A DNA stretch of 64,000 nucleotides from Polluticoccus soli (GCF_029269745.1 NZ_JARJHT010000003.1:124001-188000); one strand, 5' to 3'. Counted from the stretch's first letter, positions 35,687 to 44,574 are shown. Numbers and translations: made by a program. Notes: generated from the letters alone by a model not told the origin.

Positions 35687-35750
35687 CAACTGTGTTTTGA
35701 ATTGAAGTACATTTTTCCAACATTTGTACTCACGCCAAAACACATACACA

Positions 35751-37160
35751 TTGAAAACAACTTCTTTCGCGGCCTGCCTGCTGATGGCATCGGCTACCGC
35801 TACTGCACAATCTACCGGGGACTATCTCAACTCCATACGTAATAACTCAGCTGCACTCACGGCTTTCTTTTCGGCTATGCCAAAAGGCGGTGATCTGCAC
35901 CACCACTACACAGGCTCTGTATATGCCGAGACCTACATCAACCGTGTGGTGACCAACAACTACTTCATCAACAAAGCCACCAACGTAGTGCGAAAGGACA
36001 GTGCCAAAGGTTATGTGCGCTTTTCTACCTTGGGCGATTCGCTGGGATACTACAAACAGCAGCTGGTACAGAAATGGTCGGTGAAGGATTACAACGGCGT
36101 CAGCTACCCCTCCGACTTGCAGTTCTTTGAAACCTTTGGCGGCTTCGGTGTTACCAGCGGCGACAGCCTGAAGGCAGGCTTGCTGGAACTGAAGAACAGG
36201 GCTATCAAAGAGAACGTGAGCTATATCGAAACAATGTTCACCAGCATACCTTGTAATATAGACCTTGGGCCTGTGAACAAGTACCAGGCTTTGCTGAGAA
36301 CCGCACAAACAAACCGGGATGAAGCCACGGCTCAGAAACTACTTGGTGAACTATATACCTGGCTGCAGACCCGCAATATCAAAGGCTGCGCCAGCTCCTA
36401 TAACAAACAAGTAGCCCAACTGCATGAAGATGCCAAAATAGACGACGCCCAATTCACCATGCGCTACCAAAACTATGTGACGCGCGTGGTGCCGCCGCTC
36501 GTTGTGTTCAAGAGCCTTGCTGTGGCCTTTGAGTCGGCCAATAGCAGTCCGCTGATGGTGGGCGTGAACATCGTTGCACCTGAGAACAACGAAACATCGA
36601 TGGCGGACTACTGGCTGCATATGCAGATGTACAAGTTCCTGCACAATGAATATCCGGGCGTGGAGTACTCTATGCACGCCGGTGAGCTGGTACTGGGCAT
36701 GGTACAACCTGAAGAACTGACCTGGCATATAAACGACGCCGTGTACGTAGCCGGCGCCACACGCATAGGCCATGGGGTTGACATACCTTACGAGTACAAG
36801 AGCCACGACCTGCTGCGCTATATGGCAAAGAACAAGATTGCCGTCGAGATCAACCTGGCGAGCAACGAGTTCATACTAAAAGTGAAGAACGACAGGCACC
36901 CGATCAGCCTTTACGAGCAGTTCCATGTACCCATAGTTATCAGCACCGACGATGCTGGCGTACTGCGTACCAACCTGGCAGAACAATACGTGCTGCTGGC
37001 CAAGCGCTACCCAGACATCAGCTACAAGGACATCAAGCGTTACGTGTTCAACAGCATCAAGTACTCGTTCATTGAAGAAGAGGAAGTTAAGGAGAAACTC
37101 AAGGCCGACCTGGAGCAGCGGTTTACTGAGTTTGAGTCGGGCATTGATGCCCTGCAGTAA
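35751..37160 (+). CDS. Exported adenosine deaminase family protein
   Basis: About 469 residues. TTG at 35751 is chosen because it gives a clean signal peptide (MKTTSFAACLLMASATATAQ); an in-frame TTG at 35724 would put nine polar residues in front. All zinc and catalytic motifs of the family are present: GDLHHHYTGS (HxH), MHAGEL, RIGHGVD and STDDAGVL. It deaminates adenosine (or a related nucleoside) to inosine. Export is unusual for a bacterial enzyme; secreted ADGF-type deaminases have the same plan. With the neighbouring phosphatase it could scavenge extracellular nucleotides. Confidence 0.88.
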   Translation: MKTTSFAACLLMASATATAQSTGDYLNSIRNNSAALTAFFSAMPKGGDLHHHYTGSVYAETYINRVVTNNYFINKATNVVRKDSAKGYVRFSTLGDSLGYYKQQLVQKWSVKDYNGVSYPSDLQFFETFGGFGVTSGDSLKAGLLELKNRAIKENVSYIETMFTSIPCNIDLGPVNKYQALLRTAQTNRDEATAQKLLGELYTWLQTRNIKGCASSYNKQVAQLHEDAKIDDAQFTMRYQNYVTRVVPPLVVFKSLAVAFESANSSPLMVGVNIVAPENNETSMADYWLHMQMYKFLHNEYPGVEYSMHAGELVLGMVQPEELTWHINDAVYVAGATRIGHGVDIPYEYKSHDLLRYMAKNKIAVEINLASNEFILKVKNDRHPISLYEQFHVPIVISTDDAGVLRTNLAEQYVLLAKRYPDISYKDIKRYVFNSIKYSFIEEEEVKEKLKADLEQRFTEFESGIDALQ

Positions 37161-37338
37161 GCGACAGTACTACTGCCTATTGAGCGAGCGAAGTCATTCA
37201 TTCTCAACAGCTGGTGAAACAATAATTTCCACCAACTGAGCCATGCATTACACTTTAGCAAAATACAAATGATGTAAAAGAGCGATTAAAAATCTAATTT
37301 TGTGGCCTTAGACCAGATACAATCCCGGTTCGGAAAGC

Positions 37339-38898
37339 ATGGCATTATTAGGTAACATCATCGCCCGTTCATTACAGATCCGCAAACAGTTCAAGCTGCC
37401 AGTGGCAACGCCCGGTGCCTACCAGAGGCACACGTTACGCCAGTTGCTGGAGCGCGGTCAGTACACCAAGTTCGGCAAGTTCTATGGGTTCGACCAGATA
37501 CTGAGCAAGGAGGTAGATTTCACTACTGCCTTCCGCGAAAGGGTACCGGTGCATACCTATAATGAGATGTTTGCCCAATGGTGGCACCGCTGCCTGAAGG
37601 GCGAAGAGAACGTGACCTGGCCGGGCAAGGTAAAGTACTTTGCGCTTAGCTCCGGTACTTCCGAGAGCGCAAGCAAGCACATACCCGTTACCGGCGACAT
37701 GATCAAGTCCATCAAGAAGGTTGGCTTCAAACAGCTCTATAGCCTGCTGGACTTCAAAGTTCCTTCCAAGGTATTCAGCACAGGTGTGCTGATGCTGGGT
37801 GGTACTACCTCTCTGTACGAGAAGGGCGGCTACTTCGAAGGCGACATGAGCGGTATCAGCGCCAAGAACATGCCGAAATGGATCTCTAACTTCTTCTACA
37901 AGCCGGGCCAGAAGATATCTAAACGCCCCAAGTGGGAAGACCGCATCAAGCTGATAGTGCGCAAGGCACCTCAGTGGGACGTGGCCACCGTGTGCGGCGT
38001 GCCTGCCTGGGTGCAGATAGTGCTGGAGCAGGTAATAGAATACCATGGCGTTAAGAACATTCACGAGATATGGCCCAACCTGAGTGTGTACATACACGGC
38101 GGCGTATCGTTCGAGCCTTATAAAGAGAGCTTCAAAAAGCTGCTGGGCAGAGATATAACTTATATCGAGACCTATATGGCCAGCGAGGGTTCATTTGGCT
38201 TTAAAGCTAAGCCCGACGGCAGCGGCATCAAGCTGGTATTGAACGCGGGTATCTTCTTCGAGTTCGTGCCTTTTACCTCTGAGAACTTTGACGAGGATGG
38301 CAACCCCAAAGCCAACCCCAAGACCTTCATGGTAGATGAAGTGCAGGAGGGTGTAGACTATGCAGTAATGATCAGCACCTGCTCGGGGGCATGGCGCTAT
38401 ATCATTGGCGACGTGATACGCTTTACCAATGCCAAAGAGCACGAGATAGCCATCAGTGGCCGTACCAAGCAGTTCCTCAGCCTGTGTGGCGAGCACATGT
38501 CTGTCGACAATATGAACAAGGCGATAGACACTGTATCTAAGAAGCTGAAGATCGACATACGCGAGTTTGCTGTAGCCGGCATGGCGCATGAGAACCTGTT
38601 TGCCCACCGCTGGTACATTGGCTGCGACGACAAGTGCGCCGATGCCAAAGACATACGCCGCATACTGGATGAGACCCTCGCCGAGATCAACGACGACTAT
38701 GCTGTAGAACGCACGTCGGCGCTTAAAGAGGTGTTCGTTGAGGTGCTGCCGAATGATGTCTTCATCGACTACCTGCGCTCTGTAGGCAAGGAAGGCGCCA
38801 TGAGCAAATTCCCACGGGTGCTAAAAGGCCCCGCACTAGCCAGCTGGGAAGACTACCTGGAAAAGAATAAAGTGAAAGTGATGAGTAAGGCTAAATAG
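37339..38898 (+). CDS. GH3-family (auxin-responsive promoter-like) protein
   Basis: 519 residues. The sequence matches the bacterial members of the GH3 acyl-adenylate family: a Ser-Ser-Gly-Thr-Ser-Glu motif (ALSSGTSESASKHIP), YMASEGSFGF and WRYIIGDVIRFTN. Plant GH3 enzymes conjugate amino acids to hormone acids through an acyl-AMP; the bacterial substrate is unknown. Cytoplasmic. It follows the adenosine deaminase gene by 178 nt; TAATTTTG (37295-37302) fits a -7 element and may give it its own promoter. Confidence 0.88.
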   Translation: MALLGNIIARSLQIRKQFKLPVATPGAYQRHTLRQLLERGQYTKFGKFYGFDQILSKEVDFTTAFRERVPVHTYNEMFAQWWHRCLKGEENVTWPGKVKYFALSSGTSESASKHIPVTGDMIKSIKKVGFKQLYSLLDFKVPSKVFSTGVLMLGGTTSLYEKGGYFEGDMSGISAKNMPKWISNFFYKPGQKISKRPKWEDRIKLIVRKAPQWDVATVCGVPAWVQIVLEQVIEYHGVKNIHEIWPNLSVYIHGGVSFEPYKESFKKLLGRDITYIETYMASEGSFGFKAKPDGSGIKLVLNAGIFFEFVPFTSENFDEDGNPKANPKTFMVDEVQEGVDYAVMISTCSGAWRYIIGDVIRFTNAKEHEIAISGRTKQFLSLCGEHMSVDNMNKAIDTVSKKLKIDIREFAVAGMAHENLFAHRWYIGCDDKCADAKDIRRILDETLAEINDDYAVERTSALKEVFVEVLPNDVFIDYLRSVGKEGAMSKFPRVLKGPALASWEDYLEKNKVKVMSKAK

Positions 38899-38920
38899 CC
38901 TGTCTTATAAATTTCTTTGA

Positions 38921-38951
38921 AGTCCCCTCGCTTTGGTGAGGGGATTTTTTA
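38921..38951 (+). terminator. Intrinsic terminator after the GH3 gene
   Basis: Stem tcccctc/gagggga with an 8-nt loop, followed by six or more T residues. Confidence 0.75.
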
Positions 38952-38971
38952 TTGGGTATTATTTCTCATCG

Positions 38972-39508
38972 TCAAAACCGGTAGTTGACACTGATGGTGG
39001 CCGGGAAGTATGCAAACCATTGGTGGGTCGCTTCGTAGTAAGAAGGAGGAGGATTGGGTATTCCTGTATACCGGCCGTTGTCGTGAAATTCCCATGTGTC
39101 CAATATTCCGCCTCTTATTCCCCATTCGGAATTCATATAAATATGTTTGCTGCAACGCCAAGATATACCACCGTAAATGCTCAGAAAACGCGCTTTATCA
39201 GAGGGTTGTTGATTGTCGTAATTAAACCAGCCATAGTGTGCTGAAAAACCGAAATAACGAAACATGTCTTTTTTCACCTTGGCGGGATGAATATTGATGA
39301 AAGCGCCCGTCTGCGCTACGAAACCCTTTAGGTAGAGAAACCAGGCCGATGACTCCATAGAAACACCGAAACTAGCACCAGGTGTATGGTAGGCTACTCT
39401 TGCCGTACCTCCAAGCAAAAGCGGACTGCTCGAAGTTCCCAGCCCAACTTCAAACTGGGCAAAAGATAGTACGGGGAGAAATAGCAGAATGCAAAGCAGT
39501 CTGAACAT
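38972..39508 (-). CDS. Exported hypothetical protein, beta-barrel type
   Basis: 178 residues with a signal peptide (MFRLLCILLFLPVLSFAQF). Alternating Gly/aromatic strands (EVGLGTSSSPLLLGGTARVAYH, FLSIYGGISWRC, YFPATISVNYRF, ending in Phe) fit a small outer-membrane beta-barrel. No named family recognised. Single gene, convergent with GH3. Confidence 0.65.
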   Translation of the reverse strand: MFRLLCILLFLPVLSFAQFEVGLGTSSSPLLLGGTARVAYHTPGASFGVSMESSAWFLYLKGFVAQTGAFINIHPAKVKKDMFRYFGFSAHYGWFNYDNQQPSDKARFLSIYGGISWRCSKHIYMNSEWGIRGGILDTWEFHDNGRYTGIPNPPPSYYEATHQWFAYFPATISVNYRF

Positions 39509-39590
39509 AGGATGGAGGTTTGTTAGGTTATTGCAATCGGGATGCCGATTTAGTCGATCTTTATTTTTCTTACATAATTATTACACGGCA

Positions 39591-40199
39591 TCAAGGCAGC
39601 ATATTCTCTAATTCCTCAATGACCTGATAAGGCGGTCTGGCATCTGGAACAAACTCCTCAAGCGCCTCTACTACTTTAGGGAATTCATCTACAAAGTTCA
39701 AGTCAGGTATTTCGTCCAGCTGAAACCTCGCCATCAGCTGTCTGAAGCCTGCTTCATTTGTTCCCCATACCTGCAAGTGCTTTGCTTCCTTCACAAATAT
39801 TTCCTCCAGCTTTTCTTCTGTATGATAGATCAGTCCAAACTCTATGAAACAATCCTGCGCCAACTCGACCTGGTAATTGCTTAGCACGTTCAGGACGTGC
39901 GCTCTGTCTGCATAGCTGCTATAATTAGGCTCTTCGTCGTACTCGCCATATATACAGCAAACCTCATCGGGCAGCTGGTGAGCAAGTTCTACGAACAAGC
40001 CCCAAAGACGGGAGTTATTGATATTTATTTCGGCAAAGAACTTGAAAGGCAAGTCCTGCTCTGTGTTGTACCTGAATTTGTAACCCTCGACGATATTCGC
40101 AGTTTCGCGCTGCTTCAGGCGCTCAAACACCTCCTCCTGATCGTTATTTGGTACTTCGTCCGGTCTTGGCAATCGCAGTGTTGGAGGCGTTTCCAGCAT
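39591..40199 (-). CDS. Acidic hypothetical protein of unknown function
   Basis: 202 residues, strongly acidic (many Glu and Asp), soluble, with no signal peptide. It has a Pro-rich start (PPTLRLPRPDEVP) and an alpha/beta middle (KFFAEININNSRLWGLFVELAHQLPDEVCCIYGEYDEEPNY). I do not recognise it. The acidic, compact style is like many immunity or inhibitor proteins, but no toxin gene is adjacent, so that is only a thought. It begins 9 nt after the heptose kinase gene and is probably cotranscribed with it. Confidence 0.65.
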   Translation of the reverse strand: MLETPPTLRLPRPDEVPNNDQEEVFERLKQRETANIVEGYKFRYNTEQDLPFKFFAEININNSRLWGLFVELAHQLPDEVCCIYGEYDEEPNYSSYADRAHVLNVLSNYQVELAQDCFIEFGLIYHTEEKLEEIFVKEAKHLQVWGTNEAGFRQLMARFQLDEIPDLNFVDEFPKVVEALEEFVPDARPPYQVIEELENMLP

Positions 40200-40208
40200 G
40201 GGTATTAT

Positions 40209-41198
40209 TTAATCGGTCAACAGTTTCAAACTTTCTTCTTTCAATAGCTCCCTCTTTATCGGTACTACGCCCACCTCTTCGCACACCAGGCCGCCGGCTA
40301 TGTTCGATATCTCGGCCATGAGGCGGGCATCTTTGGTGAGCGCGTAAACGATGGAGGCTGTAGCGATAACGGTATCACCTGCGCCTGATACATCGGCTAT
40401 GTTGCGTAGGTGCGATGGGATAATGGCCGAATCGCCATTGCTATAGTACACCCCTTTTTCAGACAGCGTAACGAAAGTGATGCTGTGGTGCAGTTGCTTC
40501 TGCAGCACAGCGTGCACATGGTCCATCTCTTCCTGGTCTACCGTAGTCAGCGGTATGTGCAGGCCTTCACGCACCTCTTTCAGGTTAGGTTTGAAGACAG
40601 TTACGTTCTTATAAGCAAGGAAGTTCTTTTTCTTGGGATCTACTGCCGTGATGATGCCGAGTTCCCGGCAATGCTCTGTGATGCGGTTGATCACATTCTC
40701 TTTGAGCACGCCCTTGTTATAGTCCTCGAATATCAGTACCTGCGGCTTTTGTATTTGCAGGAAGCGTAGCACCATATCTATGAACGGGTGCTCGTCTTCT
40801 GTAGCAAGGTCTTCGGTTACTTCATCATCCAGTCGCATCATTTGCTGGTTGCGGCTGATGACGCGGGTCTTGGTGGTGGTAGTGCGTTTGCAGCATTGCA
40901 GCAGCGAGGTATCGATGCCCTCGTTCTTTGCCAGTTGCTCCAGCGTTTTGCCTTCTACATCATCGCCTATCACACTGGCCAGGGTAACCTTAGCACCCAG
41001 CGTGCGGCAGTTGAGCGCCACGTTGGCAGCGCCGCCTAAACGGCTTTCGCGCTTGCGCAGGCTTACTATAGGCACCGGCGCTTCGGGAGATATACGTTCT
41101 ACATCGCCCCACCAGTAGTTGTCCAGCATCACATCGCCCACTACTACTACGTGCAGCTTTTCTATATCATCAAACAACTGTTCTATATCAGCTCTCAT
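40209..41198 (-). CDS. rfaE1: D-glycero-beta-D-manno-heptose-7-phosphate kinase
   Basis: 329 residues, PfkB/ribokinase fold. The N-terminus has DVMLDNYWWGDVERISPEAPVP and SRLGGAANVALN, as in the kinase half of HldE/RfaE; the C-terminal NIADVSGAGDTVIATAS carries the GAGD catalytic Asp. It phosphorylates heptose-7-phosphate at C1 in ADP-heptose synthesis for lipopolysaccharide. The nucleotidyltransferase half is absent, so this is the two-protein arrangement. It overlaps the permease gene by 11 nt and precedes the acidic hypothetical gene. Confidence 0.92.
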   Translation of the reverse strand: MRADIEQLFDDIEKLHVVVVGDVMLDNYWWGDVERISPEAPVPIVSLRKRESRLGGAANVALNCRTLGAKVTLASVIGDDVEGKTLEQLAKNEGIDTSLLQCCKRTTTTKTRVISRNQQMMRLDDEVTEDLATEDEHPFIDMVLRFLQIQKPQVLIFEDYNKGVLKENVINRITEHCRELGIITAVDPKKKNFLAYKNVTVFKPNLKEVREGLHIPLTTVDQEEMDHVHAVLQKQLHHSITFVTLSEKGVYYSNGDSAIIPSHLRNIADVSGAGDTVIATASIVYALTKDARLMAEISNIAGGLVCEEVGVVPIKRELLKEESLKLLTD

Positions 41199-42636
41199 TA
41201 TTAACTGCGAGTCCTCGTTTTTTCAGGAAGTAATATACAGGTATGCCTATCAGCACGATGATGAGGCCGGGCCAGGTATAGTCTGGTTTGTACAGCAGCA
41301 GCACTATGCAAATGAAAGATGCCAGCAGTATGTACAGGAAAGGTATCAGCGGGTAACCGAATGCTTTGTACGGACGTGGCGCATCGGGCATGGTCTTGCG
41401 GAGCTTGAAGATGCCGGCGATGGTCAGTATGTAGAACAGCAGCACGGTGAAGATGATAAAGTCGAGCAGGTTGCCGTACTGGCCGCTGAGGCAAAGCAGG
41501 CAAGCCCAGAGGCATTGCATCCAGAGCGCTTTGCCCGGTACGCCTTTTTCGTTCAGCACACCGGCCGATGGCAGGAATAAGCCGTCCTTAGCCATGGTAT
41601 AGTACACACGCGCACCTGAAAGTATCAGGCCGTTGTTGCAACCAAATGTTGACACCATAACAAGCAATGCTATCACGATAGTACCCACGCTGCCAAACAC
41701 TTTGAGTGCTGCTGCCAGCGCTACCCTGTCGGCAGGGGCGCTGCTGATCTCGCTGATGGTGAGTACGTTCAAGTACATCAGGTTCATTGATACGTATAGT
41801 GCAGTTACAACAAAGGTTCCGATGAAGAGGCTGAGGCCGATGTTACGTTCAGGCTTTTTGATCTCGCCGGCAATGAAGGTTACGTTGTTCCAGGCATCGC
41901 TGCTGAACAGGGCGCCCACCATGGCGATACAGATAGCCACTACCAATTCGAAGGTGCCAAGCGTTTTGTGCGAGATCATCTCCGGGGTATTGGTGATGGT
42001 CTTCGCCATCCAGGCATTGTCCCAGTTGGATGCCCATACGCTGCCGTCTTTCATGAACATGATACCGAAGATGATGAGCGCGGCCATAGCAATGATCTTG
42101 GCCGAAGTAAAGATGAAGCCCACGATCTTACCATTCTTCACACCCATGGTGTTGAGGAATGTGAGCAGCACAATGGTGCCGATACCGGTAAGCTGCGCGG
42201 CAGTTATCTTAAAGTTCTCAATGAAGCCCAGTTTCGTGGGACCAACCAGTATGTTCTCTTCACCCAGCGATGGAATAAGATAACCTGTGAACTTACCGAA
42301 GGCCACGCCTACGGCAGCTATGGTACCTGTCTGTATCACGGCAAAGAACGCCCAGCCATACAGGAAGCCGTATATCTTACCAAACGACTCACGGAGGTAC
42401 ACGTACTGTCCGCCGGCTTTGGGGAACATACCACTCAGCTCGCCATAACTCAGCGCCGCCGATAAGGTAATGAAACCTGAAATGAGCCATACCACCACCA
42501 GCCACCCTGCACTGCCCACGTTGCGCGCTATGTCGGCGCTTACAATGAATATACCGGAGCCTATCATGGATCCGATCACCAGCAAGGCGCCATCTATGAG
42601 GCTGAGCGAGCGGTGGAACTGGTTCTTATTTTCCAA
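41188..42636 (-). CDS. APC-family amino-acid permease
   Basis: 482 residues, about 12 membrane helices. It begins LSLIDGALLVIGSMIGSGIFIVSADIAR, the helix-1 motif of APC transporters (G-S-G-I-F binds the amino-acid backbone), and has the ALSYGELSGMFPKAGGQYVYLRESFG helix 3 motif. Serine/threonine exchanger or a general amino-acid permease; the substrate is not determinable. Second of a four-gene leftward unit (ompH-like, permease, heptose kinase, hypothetical). Confidence 0.93.
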   Translation of the reverse strand: MENKNQFHRSLSLIDGALLVIGSMIGSGIFIVSADIARNVGSAGWLVVVWLISGFITLSAALSYGELSGMFPKAGGQYVYLRESFGKIYGFLYGWAFFAVIQTGTIAAVGVAFGKFTGYLIPSLGEENILVGPTKLGFIENFKITAAQLTGIGTIVLLTFLNTMGVKNGKIVGFIFTSAKIIAMAALIIFGIMFMKDGSVWASNWDNAWMAKTITNTPEMISHKTLGTFELVVAICIAMVGALFSSDAWNNVTFIAGEIKKPERNIGLSLFIGTFVVTALYVSMNLMYLNVLTISEISSAPADRVALAAALKVFGSVGTIVIALLVMVSTFGCNNGLILSGARVYYTMAKDGLFLPSAGVLNEKGVPGKALWMQCLWACLLCLSGQYGNLLDFIIFTVLLFYILTIAGIFKLRKTMPDAPRPYKAFGYPLIPFLYILLASFICIVLLLYKPDYTWPGLIIVLIGIPVYYFLKKRGLAVNNES

Positions 42637-42664
42637 ATGAATGGGAGTTTAAGGAAGAAAAATA

Positions 42665-43273
42665 CTACTTCTTTTTCGTAGTAGTATCTGCCATGTTCGT
42701 CTTGTTCATGCCTTCGATCACATCTTGTGTAATATCCAGGTCTTTGTTCCTGTACAGGATGTGGCCCGAACGGCTGTACGACAGTATATAATCGTAACCC
42801 TTGTCTTTGTTGTATTCGGTCAGGAATGCGTCCAGGCGTGATTGCAGTTCTTTGTTGAACTCATCCTGCTCTTTCAGCAGTTGCTCAGTAAGGGCAGCCT
42901 CGCGGGTTTGCAGGCTTTGCTGCATTTGCTGTACGCGACGTTCGGCCGCAGCGTATTCAGCCTCGGTCAGGGTACCTGCTTTGGCTTTGCGCTGTACGTC
43001 TTGTATGTCGCGCTGCATTTGTGCTGCCGAGCCTTGCAGCTCGCGCTTCATACCTTCCTGGCGCTTTGCAAAATCTTCGCGCTTTGTTTTCAGGTAGGTG
43101 AAGTTGGCTTCCAGCGTATCGATATCTACATAGGCTATGCGGCCTGTGGTACCGGTTGCGCTGGCTGCAGTGTGTGTATGCGAGCCGCCTTTATTGTTGC
43201 CAGACTTGGTAGCAAACAATACGATAACGCCCACCAGGGCCAATGCGCTCAATGCTAAAGAGAGGTATTTCAT
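42665..43273 (-). CDS. OmpH/Skp-family periplasmic chaperone
   Basis: 202 residues. An N-terminal hydrophobic segment (5-22) acts as signal or anchor, then a linker and RIAYVDIDTLEANFTYLKTKREDF, the OmpH start. A long Arg/Glu/Gln-rich coiled coil (about 70-150) and the typical closing strand block (KDKGYDYILSYSRSGHILYRNKDLDIT) follow. Skp-like chaperones hold outer-membrane proteins in the periplasm. Lys-rich tail. First gene of the unit that includes the permease and heptose kinase. Confidence 0.9.
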   Translation of the reverse strand: MKYLSLALSALALVGVIVLFATKSGNNKGGSHTHTAASATGTTGRIAYVDIDTLEANFTYLKTKREDFAKRQEGMKRELQGSAAQMQRDIQDVQRKAKAGTLTEAEYAAAERRVQQMQQSLQTREAALTEQLLKEQDEFNKELQSRLDAFLTEYNKDKGYDYILSYSRSGHILYRNKDLDITQDVIEGMNKTNMADTTTKKK

Positions 43274-43769
43274 CTAGGTTGAATTAAAATTTTGGAGCGG
43301 TCTTTAATAACCTGCCGCGACAAAAATAATATCTTATGATTGCTGTTTAGCTAATAGTTTCTTAAAAACTCCGTTTTTTGAAAGTGGACGAATAGGTAAG
43401 GCGCTGGCTGCGGAACGCTTATAGTGACCATTTTTGTGATAATTATGGTCTGTTTTTGTATAAATCCTGCGATATTCCGGTCATACTCCGGTGTAAACGC
43501 ATATACAATTCTGCCTTCTACCCTCGTACGACATAAACCCGTTCAAGCCCCTGTCATTACTGCCTTATGCATTTCAGTTCTCATGTGTGCAATTGTCATT
43601 TTTGTATACAATTGTATACAATTATCAAAGTTTCGGAAGAAAAAAATTCTTCTTGCAGATGTGAGGTGGGTTTTGTGGCTGATCGGGTCGTTTTCATGTC
43701 GCAATAGTTCTATTGCAAAAATACTACTTTTTATTGTTTTGTACAAATAATCTTATGCTACGCGAGCTA
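43274..43769. other. Non-coding gap of about 500 bp with palindrome pair
   Basis: No convincing gene. An open frame of 108 codons (43424-43750) is rich in Ile, Phe and Val, as expected for translated AT-rich DNA, and is doubted. The clear signal is a tandem pair of the palindrome TTGTATACAA (43602-43621), described separately. The right part abuts the first large repeat element. Confidence 0.6.
43602..43621. repeat. Two adjacent copies of the palindrome TTGTATACAA
   Basis: Each decamer is a perfect palindrome and the two follow each other directly, giving a 20-bp site with the same face repeated after one helical turn. This is what a dimer- or tetramer-binding operator looks like. No regulator gene is adjacent and no nearby promoter could be assigned. 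Confidence 0.6.
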
Positions 43770-43975
43770 TAAGACTCCCCTCCTTGGCTAAGGAGGGGCC
43801 GTTTGCAGAGAGCCTGAAGGGCTCGTTGCAAACGGGGGTGGTTGGGTGCGTTATGAGGGCTTGCGTAATAACATTTCAGCTTAATAGCATTCCTCAGCGT
43901 TTCAACCACCCCGACCGGCAACGAGCTATTCGCCCTCTGCCGGTATCCCCTCCTTAACTAAGGAGGGGAGTCTTA
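43770..43975 (+). repeat. Nested inverted-repeat element, copy 1
   Basis: 206 bp, inverted termini taagactcccctcc/ggaggggagtctta. Order: terminal palindrome (cctccttggctaaggagg), hairpin B (gtttgca...tgcaaac), long arm ggggtggttg, about 60 nt of middle, long arm caaccacccc, hairpin D (ccggca...tgccgg), second terminal palindrome. It lies directly downstream of the DUF559 gene. In this copy the inner stem of hairpin D is degraded. No coding capacity. Confidence 0.92.
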
Positions 43976-43989
43976 GCGTTACCTATTTT

Positions 43990-44355
43990 TTATGTTTTGA
44001 AATGAGTCTTTATTTCTTCCAGTACTTCTTCCAGGCTCTGGAAAACGTATTTGTTTTCAAACCTGACAACTGTGTAACCGAGAGAATTTAGATAAGCTGT
44101 TCGCTTCTCGTCGCTGTCGAAACCAGGGTAAGTGAAGTGCGTTTGTCCATCCAGTTCAATAACCAGTTTTTCAGAGGGACAATAGAAATCTGCAATGCAG
44201 TGGCCAATGCTATGCTGACGGCGGAACTTTCTTCCTTCTAGTTTACCGTTTTGCAAGTGCTTCCACAATTCAGCTTCGGCAGGAGTAAGGTTATTTCGTA
44301 GCTCCCGTCGATTTGTTTTCATTTCGATCTTGTTATGGACAGGATCTGACTTCAT
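43990..44355 (-). CDS. DUF559 endonuclease (Vsr-like, PD-(D/E)xK type)
   Basis: 121 residues. It has the DUF559 pattern: RRELRNNLTPAEAELWKHL, KFRRQHSIGHCIADFYCP and VIELDGQTH, the last two giving the D-x-Y...(E/D)-x-D-G-x-x-H arrangement that makes this a restriction-endonuclease-fold nuclease related to very-short-patch repair (Vsr) enzymes. A start at 44322 (MKTNRRELR) is also possible. The gene lies alone between copies 1 and 2 of the inverted-repeat element, 15 and 19 nt from their edges, with no methyltransferase or other partner nearby. A role in spread or maintenance of the element is inference. Confidence 0.9.
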   Translation of the reverse strand: MKSDPVHNKIEMKTNRRELRNNLTPAEAELWKHLQNGKLEGRKFRRQHSIGHCIADFYCPSEKLVIELDGQTHFTYPGFDSDEKRTAYLNSLGYTVVRFENKYVFQSLEEVLEEIKTHFKT

Positions 44356-44373
44356 TATTTAAATATAACAAAA

Positions 44374-44574
44374 AACATCCCCTCCTTAGCTAAGGAGGGG
44401 ATGTTTGCAGAGAGTCCGCAAGGACTCGTTGCAAACGGGGGTGGTTGGATACGTTATGAGGGCTTGTGTAACACTTTTCAGCTTCTGTAGCGTTCCTCAG
44501 CTTTTCAACCACCCCAACCGGCAACGGGCTGTTCGCCCTCTGCCGGTGTCCCCTCCTCATCTGAGGAGGGGAGT
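44374..44574 (+). repeat. Nested inverted-repeat element, copy 2
   Basis: About 200 bp, same order and orientation as copy 1. Its left terminus sits in a 34-bp perfect palindrome (44373-44406) centred on tccttagctaagga. Hairpin B is the canonical GAGTCC-gcaa-GGACTC form. It lies immediately upstream of the DUF559 gene on the other side from copy 1. Confidence 0.93.

Noticed and set aside
43424-43750. 108-codon open frame in the gap before the first repeat element
   Set aside because: Rich in Ile, Phe and Val with no domain, no matching promoter or start context, and an overlapping frame on the other strand; it looks like translated AT-rich intergenic DNA.
43990-44355. DUF559 as a restriction-modification component
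   Set aside because: No methyltransferase or specificity gene lies within several kb.
43770-44574. The DUF559 gene plus repeats as an insertion sequence
   Set aside because: There is no transposase, and no clear target-site duplication at the outer ends; inverted termini exist in each single repeat rather than around the whole segment.
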